A stretch of DNA of 64,000 nt from Ochrobactrum sp. CGA5. GTDB taxonomy: Bacteria; Pseudomonadota; Alphaproteobacteria; Rhizobiales; Rhizobiaceae. This document shows positions 10,596 to 20,500 of this stretch, in pieces. The notes beneath the pieces were generated by a model. It worked only from the letters and a program-made list of their open reading frames with translations, was not told the DNA's origin and did no database searches. A program made the position numbers and the translations under genes. The stretch's first letter is position 1. Every line of letters begins with the position of its first letter. The DNA lies in NCBI RefSeq assembly GCF_006345815.1, contig NZ_VCIG01000001.1:310001-374000 (forward strand). The letters run 5' to 3'.

Positions 10596-10627
10596 AAGGG
10601 CGGAGTTAGATAGCTCTGCCCTTTTGA
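10596..10627. terminator. Convergent terminator between dsbA-like gene and aldehyde dehydrogenase
   Basis: AAGGGCGGAG pairs with CTCTGCCCTT (one G-U pair) across an eight-base loop, followed by a short T run. It lies between convergent stop codons and may serve both strands. Confidence 0.7.
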
Positions 10628-10628
10628 T

Positions 10629-12074
10629 TCAAAACGGATAATGCTGCGGACCTTCGACGGTGATCCAGCGCAGGTCGGTGAACTCGTTGATGACGGCTTT
10701 TCCGCCAAACCGGCCATAACCGGAAGACTTCACACCGCCGAACGGCATTTGCGCTTCATCGGCAACCGTCGGGCCGTTGATGTGACAAATGCCGGTTTCA
10801 AGCTTTTTTGACAGCGCCAGCGCTCGTTTCACGTCCTGACTGAAGATCGCCGATGAGAGACCGTATTCAGTATCGTTGGCCACACGGATTGCCTCGCCGG
10901 CATCCTTGACACGGATGATGGGCTTCACAGGTCCGAAGGATTCCTGCGCATAGATGTCCATATCCGGCGTCACTCGATCGATGATCGTCGCCTCGACGAT
11001 GGAACCGTCGCGCTTGCCGCCCGCCAGAACCTTGCCACCCTTTGCGACCGCATCCTTGATGAGAGCATCCATGCGTTCGGCCGATTTGAGGTCGATCAGG
11101 GAACCGAGAACGACATTGCCACGCGGATCACCCGCAGGGAGCGATTTCGCCTTGGCGGCAAGTTTCTCCGCGAAGGCGTCAGCCACCTTCTCATGTACGA
11201 TAAAGCGTTCCGTGGACATGCAGATCTGGCCCTGATTCATGAAGGCACCAAAAGCAGCGGCATCGACCGCTTGGTCAAGATCGGCATCCTCCAGCACGAT
11301 AATGGGTGCCTTGCCGCCCAGTTCCAGCAGCACCGGCTTCAGATGCTCAGCTGCCAGTTTGGCGATGATCTTGCCGATATTGGTAGAGCCGGTGAAATTG
11401 ATGCGGCGGACCGAAGGATGAGCGACAAGGGCCGCGACGATTTCCGGCGCATCCTCGGGCGCATTGGAAATGACATTGACCACACCGGCAGGAAAACCCG
11501 CATCGTTGAGCGTTTTGACGATCAGGTGATGAACGCCGGGGCAGGATTCGGATGACCGCAGGATAACCGTGTTGCCGCAGGCAAGCGCCGCCGCTATCGC
11601 GCGGGCGCCGAGAATAATTGGCGCATTCCATGGTGCCATGCCAAGCACCACGCCAACCGGCTGACGGACGGCCATGGAAACGATGCCAGGTTTGTCGGAG
11701 GGGATGATCTCCCCGGTGATCTGAGTGGTTAGCGCAGCAGCTTCGCGCAGCACACTGGCGCCAAGGCGCACATTAAAGCTCGACCAAGGGGCGGTCGCCC
11801 CGGTCTCTTCGAGCATGAGACGGATGAATTCATCGGCCCGGCTTTCCATCAGATCGGCAGCCTTGTTCAGCAGCGAACGACGCTCGTTCGGTCCCGTTTC
11901 AGACCAGTTTGCGAAGGCTTTCGCGGCAGATTTCGCAACCGCATCGACGTCGGCGAGGTTGGCCGCAGGCGCTGTAGTGGCGACTTTTGTGGTAACTGGG
12001 TCCATGCGGTCGAATGTCTTGCCCGATGCGGAGGCCATCTCCTTACCGTCGATAATGAAGCCGATTGTCATCAT
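10629..12074 (-). CDS. NAD(P)-dependent aldehyde dehydrogenase (vanillin/salicylaldehyde dehydrogenase-like)
   Basis: Oxidises an aldehyde to the acid with NAD(P). 481 residues, the normal length. Visible motifs: cofactor-site APWNAPIILG, the FTGSTNIG glycine motif, general-base Glu in LELGGKAP, catalytic Cys in NQGQICMSTER, ESFGPVKP, and C-terminal MPFGGVKSSGYGRFGG. The aromatic-aldehyde subgroup (DoxF/Vdh-like) is suggested by the overall pattern, but no catabolic neighbours support a substrate. GGGAG precedes the double ATG. It is monocistronic. Confidence 0.9.
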   Translation of the reverse strand: MMTIGFIIDGKEMASASGKTFDRMDPVTTKVATTAPAANLADVDAVAKSAAKAFANWSETGPNERRSLLNKAADLMESRADEFIRLMLEETGATAPWSSFNVRLGASVLREAAALTTQITGEIIPSDKPGIVSMAVRQPVGVVLGMAPWNAPIILGARAIAAALACGNTVILRSSESCPGVHHLIVKTLNDAGFPAGVVNVISNAPEDAPEIVAALVAHPSVRRINFTGSTNIGKIIAKLAAEHLKPVLLELGGKAPIIVLEDADLDQAVDAAAFGAFMNQGQICMSTERFIVHEKVADAFAEKLAAKAKSLPAGDPRGNVVLGSLIDLKSAERMDALIKDAVAKGGKVLAGGKRDGSIVEATIIDRVTPDMDIYAQESFGPVKPIIRVKDAGEAIRVANDTEYGLSSAIFSQDVKRALALSKKLETGICHINGPTVADEAQMPFGGVKSSGYGRFGGKAVINEFTDLRWITVEGPQHYPF

Positions 12075-12092
12075 GGTCTTCTCCCTGTTTTA

Positions 12093-12193
12093 AGCATTTC
12101 CCGCAAAGTGCGAAGCGGCCTTGCGCAGGATAACGCGGCGAAACAAACACTTGGAGCGGTTTCGATAACTTAGGTTCAACGGGAAACGCTCTA
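12093..12193. repeat. Dispersed intergenic repeat, copy A
   Basis: It shares the order CCCG-AAAGTG-GAA-CGG, then about 20 variable bases, then AAACAAA and GAGCGG with the copies at 29054, 36594, 50722 and 63924. It ends in a partial inverted repeat (GAGCGGTTTC ... GAAACGCTC). Confidence 0.7.
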
Positions 12194-12366
12194 AGTACCG
12201 CATCATGGTATAAATGCAGGAAGCTCGCATGACCCTTATTTGTGAACAGGCTGTGGAACGGTGAAATGCGCCGCGAGAGTCTGGTTGAATTGGACCTGTA
12301 ATAAATGGCTGCTTTGTCGGAAGATATCCCACAAACATCAAGGTCTTTGCGCTACTTGAATAACTG

Positions 12367-12402
12367 GAGCGGTTCACTTGTACATAATGCAAGGAACCGC
12401 TC
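12367..12402. repeat. Long stem-loop with T-rich flank
   Basis: GAGCGGTTC-A-CTTG pairs with CAAG-GAACCGCTC (13 base pairs with one bulge, 9-base loop), followed on the plus strand by a T-rich stretch. It resembles a terminator for plus-strand transcription, yet no plus-strand gene precedes it. The GAGCGGTTC arm is also the tail of the dispersed repeat, so it may be a repeat remnant. Confidence 0.5.
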
Positions 12403-12598
12403 AGCCTTTTTGTTTTATACACTGTCCGGCACATTGAAGCCGGACAAACAATCAACCTGGCATTATGAATTATCCCAGATATTCATCGCACTTCTGACTC
12501 GAAAATGCGCTCTTTCGGGCATGCCGGATATTAAGAATCGAACACTACAGATCTTCTTTCAGCGATCAATGCAAAAGGATCTGTCTCGCCGGTGTCTT

Positions 12599-15500
12599 TT
12601 ATTGCCATTCGGCCGTGTCAAGAGCAACATTCTCGAGAATTAGTGACCAATTATTTCCGATATAATAATCAGATTCAAATGTGCCATCTCTGTACCCGGA
12701 AAGCATATCTTGGGGTATGTGGATGATGATATCATTTTTTCCTGATACGTCGGAAGGAAGGATATTATGCAAGTAAGGTATTGTATTTCCGATTATTTCT
12801 CCAGATTCACTTTCACCATTCAGATAAATCATCAAATTAATACAATCATAGGAGGTCCACGTTGATGAGTATGGAATGTAAATATCTAGTCCATAAACTA
12901 TACTGTTTCCATTTATTACATTCGCATAATTATTGAGATGTGGAGCGGGCAGAGTTCTGTTCGTATTATTATAGTCAGGATGATTTGATGTCGCGTTGCC
13001 TGTTACCGTCGGCACCACCGGTCTGCTTAGAACGGTGTTGGATGTCGTCGGATTTACAATCATGTAGGAAAAGAGATTGTACCCTTTCTGATCGGGGTCC
13101 GGATAAACGTGTGCATATGGAACTTCCACGCCGTCAAATATGGCTTCTTCGATAGATACAACTTGAACGTTTTCCTGTGCGGGGTTGCCTGGTGCGTTAG
13201 TGGAAATCCAGAACACTACATTCTGTCCCCGGAGATAGTTCTGGGGCTTTTGGATTTTTAACGTGAAGCCCGGATTGTTGACTGTGGGGCTATCGGGGAT
13301 GGCGATAGGATTGGGATTGAAAATTACCGGCATCAGGTTTTGATCGAAGTCGCCAGAATCAAATGTGGCAATAACGAAAGTATATTCAAAAGCGCCTGCC
13401 GAAGGGACGTTTTTGGGAGCGATTGAGATCGTGCCGCAGAACCGCGTCAGACTACCGATCTTGAGGGTAGCAAAACCGTTGCCATCCGTTTTTGTGGTAA
13501 TCGAGCCGGACGAATCGACCTGAACAGCTTTATTCTGCGAATCGAAGAACCGCAGGTCTGGCGTTCTCGGACTGAAATACCAGAGCACCTCCTTACCGGG
13601 TTGAGGAATGTTTTCGGACAGGTACCGGAAGGTGTACAATACGGTCTGACTATCGTCGGAAGGATCAACTCCGTTGCCTTCCGAAGGATTGTGAGCATAA
13701 TTCCTACCAATGAGGACCGAATAGTCCGGCAGGGCCACTTCATCATATTCATAGGTGAAATCACAATGCGCCAGAGCAAGTGGGGCATTGGCATCGAATT
13801 GTGCAAGTCCTGTGGTGGTACCTTTCACTGTGGCCGTCGCATAACCCTGGGCATCCGTCATAGGATCGAAATCCACAACGACGGCATCGTCTGAAGGCTC
13901 GTCCCAGGACATCGGATAATTGGCCAGCGCATGATCGAACTGGTTCGTCAGTTGCAATGTAACGACCGTCGTTTGATCGATGGGTAGGTGTGTGCCGCTC
14001 TTCGGTCCAATAAGCGTCAGGTTATTGTATAGACTGCTTTTGGTGAAGGTTAAGGTTTGTGTGGTCGATGTTCCATCGTCAGCAGTAACGGTTAGTTGCG
14101 TCGTGGCCGGCGTGGCTGGACGGCCTTTCAGTGTCTCATAGCGGATACGGTTATTTGACACCCCATATGAATCTGTTTTGGTGGTGGCGTTCTCCAATTC
14201 TGCGCCGTTGGTGCAGCTCCAGGTCAGTGTTGCGTTAGAAGCAGGCTGGCCGTTTTTTCCGGTAAGCTTTGCTTTTAAAGGCAGCCAGGTATCGTAGCGC
14301 ATATTCGCACTTGAGGGTGGGGTTATGATTATGGCTGCTAACGCCGTAAAGTTGAGCGGAATGTTGGTGGGGACAGTTACACCAGGGTTCTCCGCAACGA
14401 GCACGCCTGAATTGATGGCAGTGTCAGCCTTAACTGTGAAAGTGGCGATTCCTTCAGACGAAGTGCGCGGATTTTGGTCGCTGACGGTAATATCGTCACT
14501 GAGGGAAGTTACGGTCAGAATTTCCGAAGCTACAGGTTTTTGGTCAAGATCCGTCACTTTGACCTGAACTGTCACAGTGTCGCCGACAGCGAACGGGCCA
14601 GCGTTTGGCGGCGTTATCTGTGTAATCGTATTCGCATAAACTTGGTAGCTTCCGGTATAAAGTGCCCCTCCTGACGATGTGATTTTTACATCAACGGTCT
14701 CAACCGTTCCCTGAGGGATTCCCTTGTCTGTCAGAGTGCTCTTTGCCGTACCGTCAGTGCCCGTCCAGGACACAAATGGCTGAAAATCAGAGGAACGGCG
14801 GCTGGAGGATGCTATCCATTGAATGAGTTGGCCTTGCATTGGCGAACCCTTTTCATCCTGCAATGTCACGGAAAAGTCTATTCCGTTTGCAGCTGAAATC
14901 GGTCCGGTCTTGCTCGCATCGGGTTGGACGTCTGTGAACCGTTGTCCGCCGATTGTGAACGTTGGATAGTCGAAGGCCAGCGTGGCCCCTTCAGTGCTAC
15001 CGTCAAGGCTAACGCGTAGCTTTACCTCGCCGCTCATTCCATAGGGGACGTTATCAACCACTATCGTTGAAACGGCAATGCCGTCAGAGTCGGTTTTGCT
15101 CTTGGAAGGCGATATGTCTACCAGCGAGCTGTAGGACGTATCGTCGACCAATGACCACAGAATATCACAACCAGGAAATGGCGCGCCGTTCCCCCCAGTG
15201 TAAAGTGAACGAAGAGGGTATGTCACGCCCGGCTGCAAGACCGATCCATTGGGAGGCCAGAAATTGTTCACCTGCATCGTGGGGAGATCAATGGATTCAA
15301 TCGTAAGATATGAAGAATTTTTGAGGTCCTCATAAGATATTGACAGGGTAGATTTTCCGGATTCCTGGTATTTATTGGATGATGTCTGATATAAAAAATT
15401 ATTATGGAGTTTGGTTGATTTTGATATGTTGTTTATTGTGTCTTTTACTTGATAATTAATGCTATTGCCGTCATCAATTAAGTCTCCATTAGCATTAGCA

Positions 15501-15961
15501 TTTAAAAGATAAAATTGAGTTCCTGAAACTCCCTTTGATGTTATTTTCGTTTTTCCACTTGCGTCATTTCTTGGGAATACTGTCTGCAAAACAGGACCAT
15601 CTGTGACGGCTGGGGCTATGCTAGGGGCGCCGAAAATACAATCGATCTCAAGTTCTTCACCCGGTTCATCCTGTGGCCAGACAGCGAGGCGTATGGCCAC
15701 CTGTGCGTCGGGATCATCAAGCGGAACTTTGATATAGTTGATGCCTTCGCCTTTGCCGTTGGTCAGCGTGGTTGGCTGGCGAAGAACGGCCTCGCCTTCG
15801 ACAAGTCGCCATATAAGCCTGCGTTTGAATAAAGGCTGGTTGAGCTTATCCTTATAGCTGACCGCAAGCTCGACATACTCGTTCGGGGCCAGAGCAGCTC
15901 CGCGTTCTGTCGTTTTATAAGATAGAATATTGTTTTGTTGAGTAAGTATATCGTTACGCAT
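12599..15961 (-). CDS. Large Ig-like-repeat protein (invasin/Big_1-like), no signal peptide
   Basis: 1120 residues made almost wholly of beta-rich Ig-like units of about 100 residues. At least seven units can be traced by recurring L-T-x-x-G-x-P (LTGKNGQPASNATLTW, VTDLDQKPVASEILTV, VTLQDEKGSPMQGQLIQW) and T-D-x-x-G-x-A/S (TDSYGVS, TDAQGYATATV, TDGNGFATLKI) motifs typical of bacterial group 1 Ig/invasin domains. The last 130 or so residues resemble the C-terminal part of the neighbouring 372-residue protein. No signal peptide, membrane helix, LPXTG or barrel is seen. AAGGAA lies seven bases before the ATG. Parts of the gene, such as 15350-15560, are strongly A+T-rich. Function unknown; adhesin-like or secreted structural protein is inference. 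Confidence 0.8.
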   Translation of the reverse strand: MRNDILTQQNNILSYKTTERGAALAPNEYVELAVSYKDKLNQPLFKRRLIWRLVEGEAVLRQPTTLTNGKGEGINYIKVPLDDPDAQVAIRLAVWPQDEPGEELEIDCIFGAPSIAPAVTDGPVLQTVFPRNDASGKTKITSKGVSGTQFYLLNANANGDLIDDGNSINYQVKDTINNISKSTKLHNNFLYQTSSNKYQESGKSTLSISYEDLKNSSYLTIESIDLPTMQVNNFWPPNGSVLQPGVTYPLRSLYTGGNGAPFPGCDILWSLVDDTSYSSLVDISPSKSKTDSDGIAVSTIVVDNVPYGMSGEVKLRVSLDGSTEGATLAFDYPTFTIGGQRFTDVQPDASKTGPISAANGIDFSVTLQDEKGSPMQGQLIQWIASSSRRSSDFQPFVSWTGTDGTAKSTLTDKGIPQGTVETVDVKITSSGGALYTGSYQVYANTITQITPPNAGPFAVGDTVTVQVKVTDLDQKPVASEILTVTSLSDDITVSDQNPRTSSEGIATFTVKADTAINSGVLVAENPGVTVPTNIPLNFTALAAIIITPPSSANMRYDTWLPLKAKLTGKNGQPASNATLTWSCTNGAELENATTKTDSYGVSNNRIRYETLKGRPATPATTQLTVTADDGTSTTQTLTFTKSSLYNNLTLIGPKSGTHLPIDQTTVVTLQLTNQFDHALANYPMSWDEPSDDAVVVDFDPMTDAQGYATATVKGTTTGLAQFDANAPLALAHCDFTYEYDEVALPDYSVLIGRNYAHNPSEGNGVDPSDDSQTVLYTFRYLSENIPQPGKEVLWYFSPRTPDLRFFDSQNKAVQVDSSGSITTKTDGNGFATLKIGSLTRFCGTISIAPKNVPSAGAFEYTFVIATFDSGDFDQNLMPVIFNPNPIAIPDSPTVNNPGFTLKIQKPQNYLRGQNVVFWISTNAPGNPAQENVQVVSIEEAIFDGVEVPYAHVYPDPDQKGYNLFSYMIVNPTTSNTVLSRPVVPTVTGNATSNHPDYNNTNRTLPAPHLNNYANVINGNSIVYGLDIYIPYSSTWTSYDCINLMIYLNGESESGEIIGNTIPYLHNILPSDVSGKNDIIIHIPQDMLSGYRDGTFESDYYIGNNWSLILENVALDTAEWQ

Positions 15962-15995
15962 TATAATTTCCTTGAAATTGGATTAAAGTAGAAAT

Positions 15996-16019
15996 GGTGC
16001 CGACTTGTTCGTCGGCACC
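15996..16019 (-). terminator. Intercistronic hairpin between the two Ig-like genes
   Basis: GGTGCCGAC and GTCGGCACC form a perfect nine-pair stem with a six-base loop. On the minus strand it is followed only by ATTTCTACTTT, so it is a weak terminator at best; partial termination or mRNA stabilisation between the upstream 372-residue and downstream 1120-residue genes is likely. Confidence 0.55.
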
Positions 16020-16058
16020 GGTTCTTGAATAGATAAATTATTAAGGAAATAATCTTTA

Positions 16059-17177
16059 TCAGGTAGGGCCGACGGTGTTTATGCTTCCTGCGTAGTATTT
16101 TTTCGGCATTGCGTATGTATTGTTGCCAATTCTATGTTTCACGCTGTAATCAATGTAGATCGTTCCGGGGGTCCCGATCGCATTCATTCCAAACCCGACA
16201 AGTTTTTCTTTCGGAATTACTGCAGTTAATGGGGATTGGCTGGTGCTTCGGAAATTAATTACTCCTAATGTAAATATGGTATTGTTCGGGATGTTGCTGC
16301 CCTGAAACCATCCATTGATGTAGACTGTCACAGTAATGACGTCGCCGTCTTGTAGATGGTCTGGGTTGCCATCACAGTCGATATAAACGGTCACGTCACT
16401 TGAGGCGTCATTCAGGGTTGCGGCGTGATTTAACAGATATGGGCTTTCATTGAGGGTGCGCAAAGGTGATGCGGGAGGCCGCGTGATGATTTCGCCTTCT
16501 GTCGTGGCATAAGCCGTCACTGGCGAAATAGAGTCATTGCCGTTGATAATGGTATAACCGAACCGGTTCTGCGCATCTTCATGGAGCATATTGACGGGAA
16601 CCTGAAAGCCCTCATTGTAGATCGTGTTGAACGGACCGGATACGAATTGCGTTCCATTTATCAGCAAGGCGGCCTGCGCCCTCGGATACAGTTGGTAACT
16701 TGACGTAGTGTCGGGCAACAAGACAAGAATGTGTGTGCTGCTACCACCAAGCTGTATGATGCCGTCTTCATCCACCGGCAATAACGGAGGGCCGTATGTT
16801 GTGGTCAAACCCGAATAGGACGAGAAGAAGACTTCAGGCCCTACGTATCGACTGTCCGGATCATTCTCCACGACAAGACTGATTGAGGAAAGAGTTTTGG
16901 TTGGTGCGGCAAGATAGAAAGTGCACTTTCCGTCAGCGCCCACCTTAAGCACATAACCCTCATCCCCCCCGGCAACGGTGTTGTGGTCGCTGTCGATCAC
17001 GATCAAAGTAGAGGGGGATGTGAAAACTTGCAGGTTCGGATACGATGAGCCCGCCCCACCGCTTACTGTCACGTCCACCTTAATAAGTTTGTCAGGTTCT
17101 GAAGTGGTTGGCACGGCCCCCTTTCCGAATTCTGTAGCTAGAGTTTTGTTGAACACAGGTGAAATCGTATATGTCAT
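16059..17177 (-). CDS. Ig-like-domain protein, companion of the 1120-residue protein
   Basis: 372 residues, no signal peptide, no membrane segment, one Cys in each half. The N-terminal half has an Ig-like unit (VDVTVSGGAGSSYPNLQV, then GDEGYVLKVGADGKCTFYL). The C-terminal part (about 235-372) carries VTVYIDCDG, DGDVITVTVYINGW, a VIPKEKLVGFG segment and IYIDYSVKHRIG. This order parallels LDIYIPYSS, INLMIYLNGES and IHIPQDMLSGY near the end of the 1120-residue protein, so the two share a terminal module. AAGGAT precedes the ATG. It is upstream of that gene on the same strand and divergent from the autotransporter. No function assigned. Confidence 0.78.
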   Translation of the reverse strand: MTYTISPVFNKTLATEFGKGAVPTTSEPDKLIKVDVTVSGGAGSSYPNLQVFTSPSTLIVIDSDHNTVAGGDEGYVLKVGADGKCTFYLAAPTKTLSSISLVVENDPDSRYVGPEVFFSSYSGLTTTYGPPLLPVDEDGIIQLGGSSTHILVLLPDTTSSYQLYPRAQAALLINGTQFVSGPFNTIYNEGFQVPVNMLHEDAQNRFGYTIINGNDSISPVTAYATTEGEIITRPPASPLRTLNESPYLLNHAATLNDASSDVTVYIDCDGNPDHLQDGDVITVTVYINGWFQGSNIPNNTIFTLGVINFRSTSQSPLTAVIPKEKLVGFGMNAIGTPGTIYIDYSVKHRIGNNTYAMPKKYYAGSINTVGPT

Positions 17178-17503
17178 TGCAATATCCTTTGGGTTGTGAT
17201 GCCCAAGGAGGATGAGTGAAATGAAGCTTATGAACTACTGACAAATCTGACACGGTGATTGCGAATATAGAGCGGTACCGCTTCAAATCCTCGGTCGCGG
17301 GTTGGGCGTAGCATCACGCTATCTCCAGCAATCATCATTCGGGCTAAAGTCAGATTTCTGGGTTACGGTATTCGAGAAGCAGCATCCTCGGCGCGATACG
17401 TCATTTTTTGATCGACAGGTTTTGCCCGATACTAAATCAGTAACTAATTTAGTAAAGTATAGTTGAAATAAATATCGATTTATGTTGATTTTTAATAGTT
17501 TGT
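17178..17503. promoter_or_regulatory. Divergent A+T-rich promoter region of the Ig-like genes and the autotransporter
   Basis: 326 bases without a gene. The 100 bases before the autotransporter are very A+T-rich. TACTAAAT (17430-17437) and ATTTAGTA (17447-17454) form a perfect eight-base inverted repeat with nine-base spacer, a credible operator. No clear Shine-Dalgarno precedes the autotransporter ATG. Confidence 0.5.
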
Positions 17504-20500
17504 ATGAATAAATTTCACATCGAATTTCATTTTAAAAATTTATGGATCAAGTCATTGAAAAGCATTTCCTTTGAAAAGACGTGCGGATGCGCTGATTTCC
17601 GGTCATTTTTGTTGAGAACAACCTTATATTCACAGCTCGCTTTGGGTGCGCTTGTGGTTATTCCCGTGCCGCAAGCCGTTGCGCAGGCGCCACTTCATGG
17701 TGGCGATGGCGGCCTTGGCACCTGGGACCTATCATACCATTTTGAAGGTGCGGGTGGTGGGGTCGAGCAAGTTGGCGGAAACGCCAAAGGAAGCGTACTT
17801 GGTCGGTCCGGTACGCCTGTTATGAATCCTGGCGGTGGCGGTGGTGGCGCAGGGGGGGCTGCAGGGGGGAAAGGCCTTCAATGGCAAGGTTTGCCAAGTC
17901 AGGGCAAGGGCGGAGACGGTGGAGCGGGCGGCGCGCATGGTTATATCCTTGATGCCGCCGGAACGACATATTCGAATTCGACGTCCCTTGCGGGTTCTGA
18001 TGGTATGCGGGGGGAAGACGGTGCGGCCGGGACTGGTCCTGGAGATCTCTTTGGTGGCTCCGGTGGCGGCGGTGGTGCTGGCGGTTTTGGCCTTGTTGTT
18101 GATCAGGCGGGCAGCGTCGTCAATGATGTCGGCGCTACCATTGCGGGAGGGGCAGGTGGTGCTGGCGGCAACGGTGCCGATGAACTCATCAACGAACCTT
18201 ATGGCGGTGCGGGAGGCAATGGTGGTGCTGGCGGCATTGGCATTTATGTCCGCGACCCGGATCTTTCTATTACGAATAATGGAATAATTCGCGGTGGAGA
18301 AGGGGGGGCGGCAGGTGCGGCCGGTAAATCGCCCGCCGTGTATGGTCAACCGCTCCTTGCTCCGAATATTGGAGGAGACCCCGGTGCAGGCAGCTCAGCT
18401 ATAGCGATCGATACTACTGGCGCGTCTCCGGTAAATAGCACGCGGTCCTTGATCAACGGCGCGACAGGGGAAATTTATGGCGGTCGCGGCGGGGCCAGTG
18501 CTTCAGTGGCCGGTAGCGTAACCTCACTCATTCACGTTGACGGAGCCGATGGTGGTGACGGCGTATTGTTAGACGGAGGGATTGTCAACCAGGGCATCAT
18601 TCAGGGGGGGGACGGCAGTGCTGCAGGTGTTGGACCCGACGCTACTTTAACCGACAGCGTCACCGGGCTACCTTTGGTTTTCCAAGGAGCAAACGGCGGT
18701 TCTGGCGGGGATGGCATAGATTCGTATAATTGGGATTCCACGAAGACGACCAATAACAGCGGCACTGTGAAGGGGGGGCAGGGTGGAGCCGGTGGTGACG
18801 TTGCTGCACCAAGTGCGACTAACTCGGGCAACGGCGGCAACGGTGGTGGTGGTCTTATCATCCGCAACTCCGGGAGGCCGGGCACTCAAACGCTTATCAA
18901 TACGGGAACGATTATCGGTGGCGACGGTGGTGCTGGCGGACACGTTGCCAACACAGACCAAACAAACGGATCCGGCGGAAACGGTGGCAATGGCCTTTAC
19001 ATATTCGGTAATCTTATCAACAGCGGCACAATCCGGGCTGGGACCGGCGGTGCTGCGGGTAGCGGAATGGCTGGTAAGGATGGTTACGCAGTGGACATGT
19101 GGGGCGACGGCAGTATTCTGGAAATCCGCAGTGGTTCGAATATAGTCGGTACCGTAGTTGCTAATTCAAAGAACAACGTCTTTGCCCTCGGCGGTGATCA
19201 AGACGCAACCTTCTCGGGCACGTTGTCAACGACGTTTGACCATGCTTCTGATTACCAGGGGTTTAAGATATTCCGTAAATCGGGAGCCAGCACATGGACC
19301 CTTGCCGCATCCTACAATAATGACTGGCAGATACGAGGTGGCATCCTGGAAGTTGGTGACAAGGGCGCGATCGCCGATACCAGCACCATCGATACCGGTC
19401 TTGCAAATGACAAGGGTTATCTCGCCTTCAACCGTTCAGATACCGTGACTTTCGGCGGGACAATTACCGGTACGGGCGGTTTTAAACAACGCGGTGCGGG
19501 AGTTGTAACCCTGACTGGCAGCAACGATTACACCGGGGATACCGTCGTCGCAAACGGTACGCTTTCGGTTGCCAGCGAAGGTGCGATAGGCACCGGAGGT
19601 CTTGTGCTTTCGGGCGGTTATCTCCAAATTACCGGCACCGACTACACCGCGACCGGCAAGAGCGTCACGATAAGCAGCCAGAAAACCGGCTTCGACATTG
19701 CTGATAGTTCCAACAGCTTTACCGTTTCACAAGACATATCGGGTTCTGGAGAACTAACGAAAAAGGGAGCGGGCACTCTCGTTTTGACAGGGACGAAGAG
19801 CTACACCGGCGGTACGGTGATCGAAGCTGGTGACTTATGGCTGGGGGATGGCACAACGGATGGTTCCATAGCCGGCGACATTTCCATCGCATCACAAAGC
19901 AAGCTCTATGTTAAGAATACCAGCGCCTATACACTGGGCAGCGATATAAGCGGTGACGGCGGTATTGTGCAGGACGGTAGCGCAGTGCTGACCCTTACCG
20001 GCAACAATAAATATAAAGGTGGTACTCTACTCAACAGCGGGACTGTTTCGGTTCAACAGGAGGAGAATCTTGGCGATGCTGCCGGTGATCTGAACTTCTC
20101 CGGCGGAACGCTGCAGATTACCGGCACGGATTTCAACGGTACCGACCGAACAATCAACTGGGGTGCACAGGGTGGCCAGTTTGATATTGCCGATGCTGGT
20201 AATAGTTTCACGCTGGCAAATGAGTTTACCGGTTCAGGTGGTCTGACTAAGTCCGGTAAAGGTACGCTCGTGCTGACAGGCGATAGCAGTAGTTTTGCGG
20301 GCCTGACGAATATCAATGCGGGAAGCTTGCGCATGCATGGCGGATCGCTAGGTGACGGCACCGGCACAGTGAATGTCGCGAAGGACGCTTCGCTTGGTGG
20401 CTATGGCACCATTGGCGGGACGACTAATGTTGCTTCGGGCGGTACGTTGTTTGGCCGCAGCGGACAAGTACTCAATTTTTCAGGTGATCTGACCCTCAAT

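Larger units (their letters stand above)
12075..12598. other. 524-base spacer without a convincing gene
   Basis: It contains a copy of the dispersed intergenic repeat (12093-12193) and a long imperfect hairpin (12367-12402). Two overlapping short open frames here have no recognisable domains, signal or family features and are taken as chance. The spacer separates the aldehyde dehydrogenase from the Ig-like/autotransporter region and may mark its boundary. Confidence 0.6.

Noticed and set aside
12090-12643. Two overlapping short open frames (minus and plus strand) in the spacer
   Set aside because: They lack family motifs, signals and good ribosome-binding sites, and cross a dispersed repeat and a hairpin, so they are probably chance.
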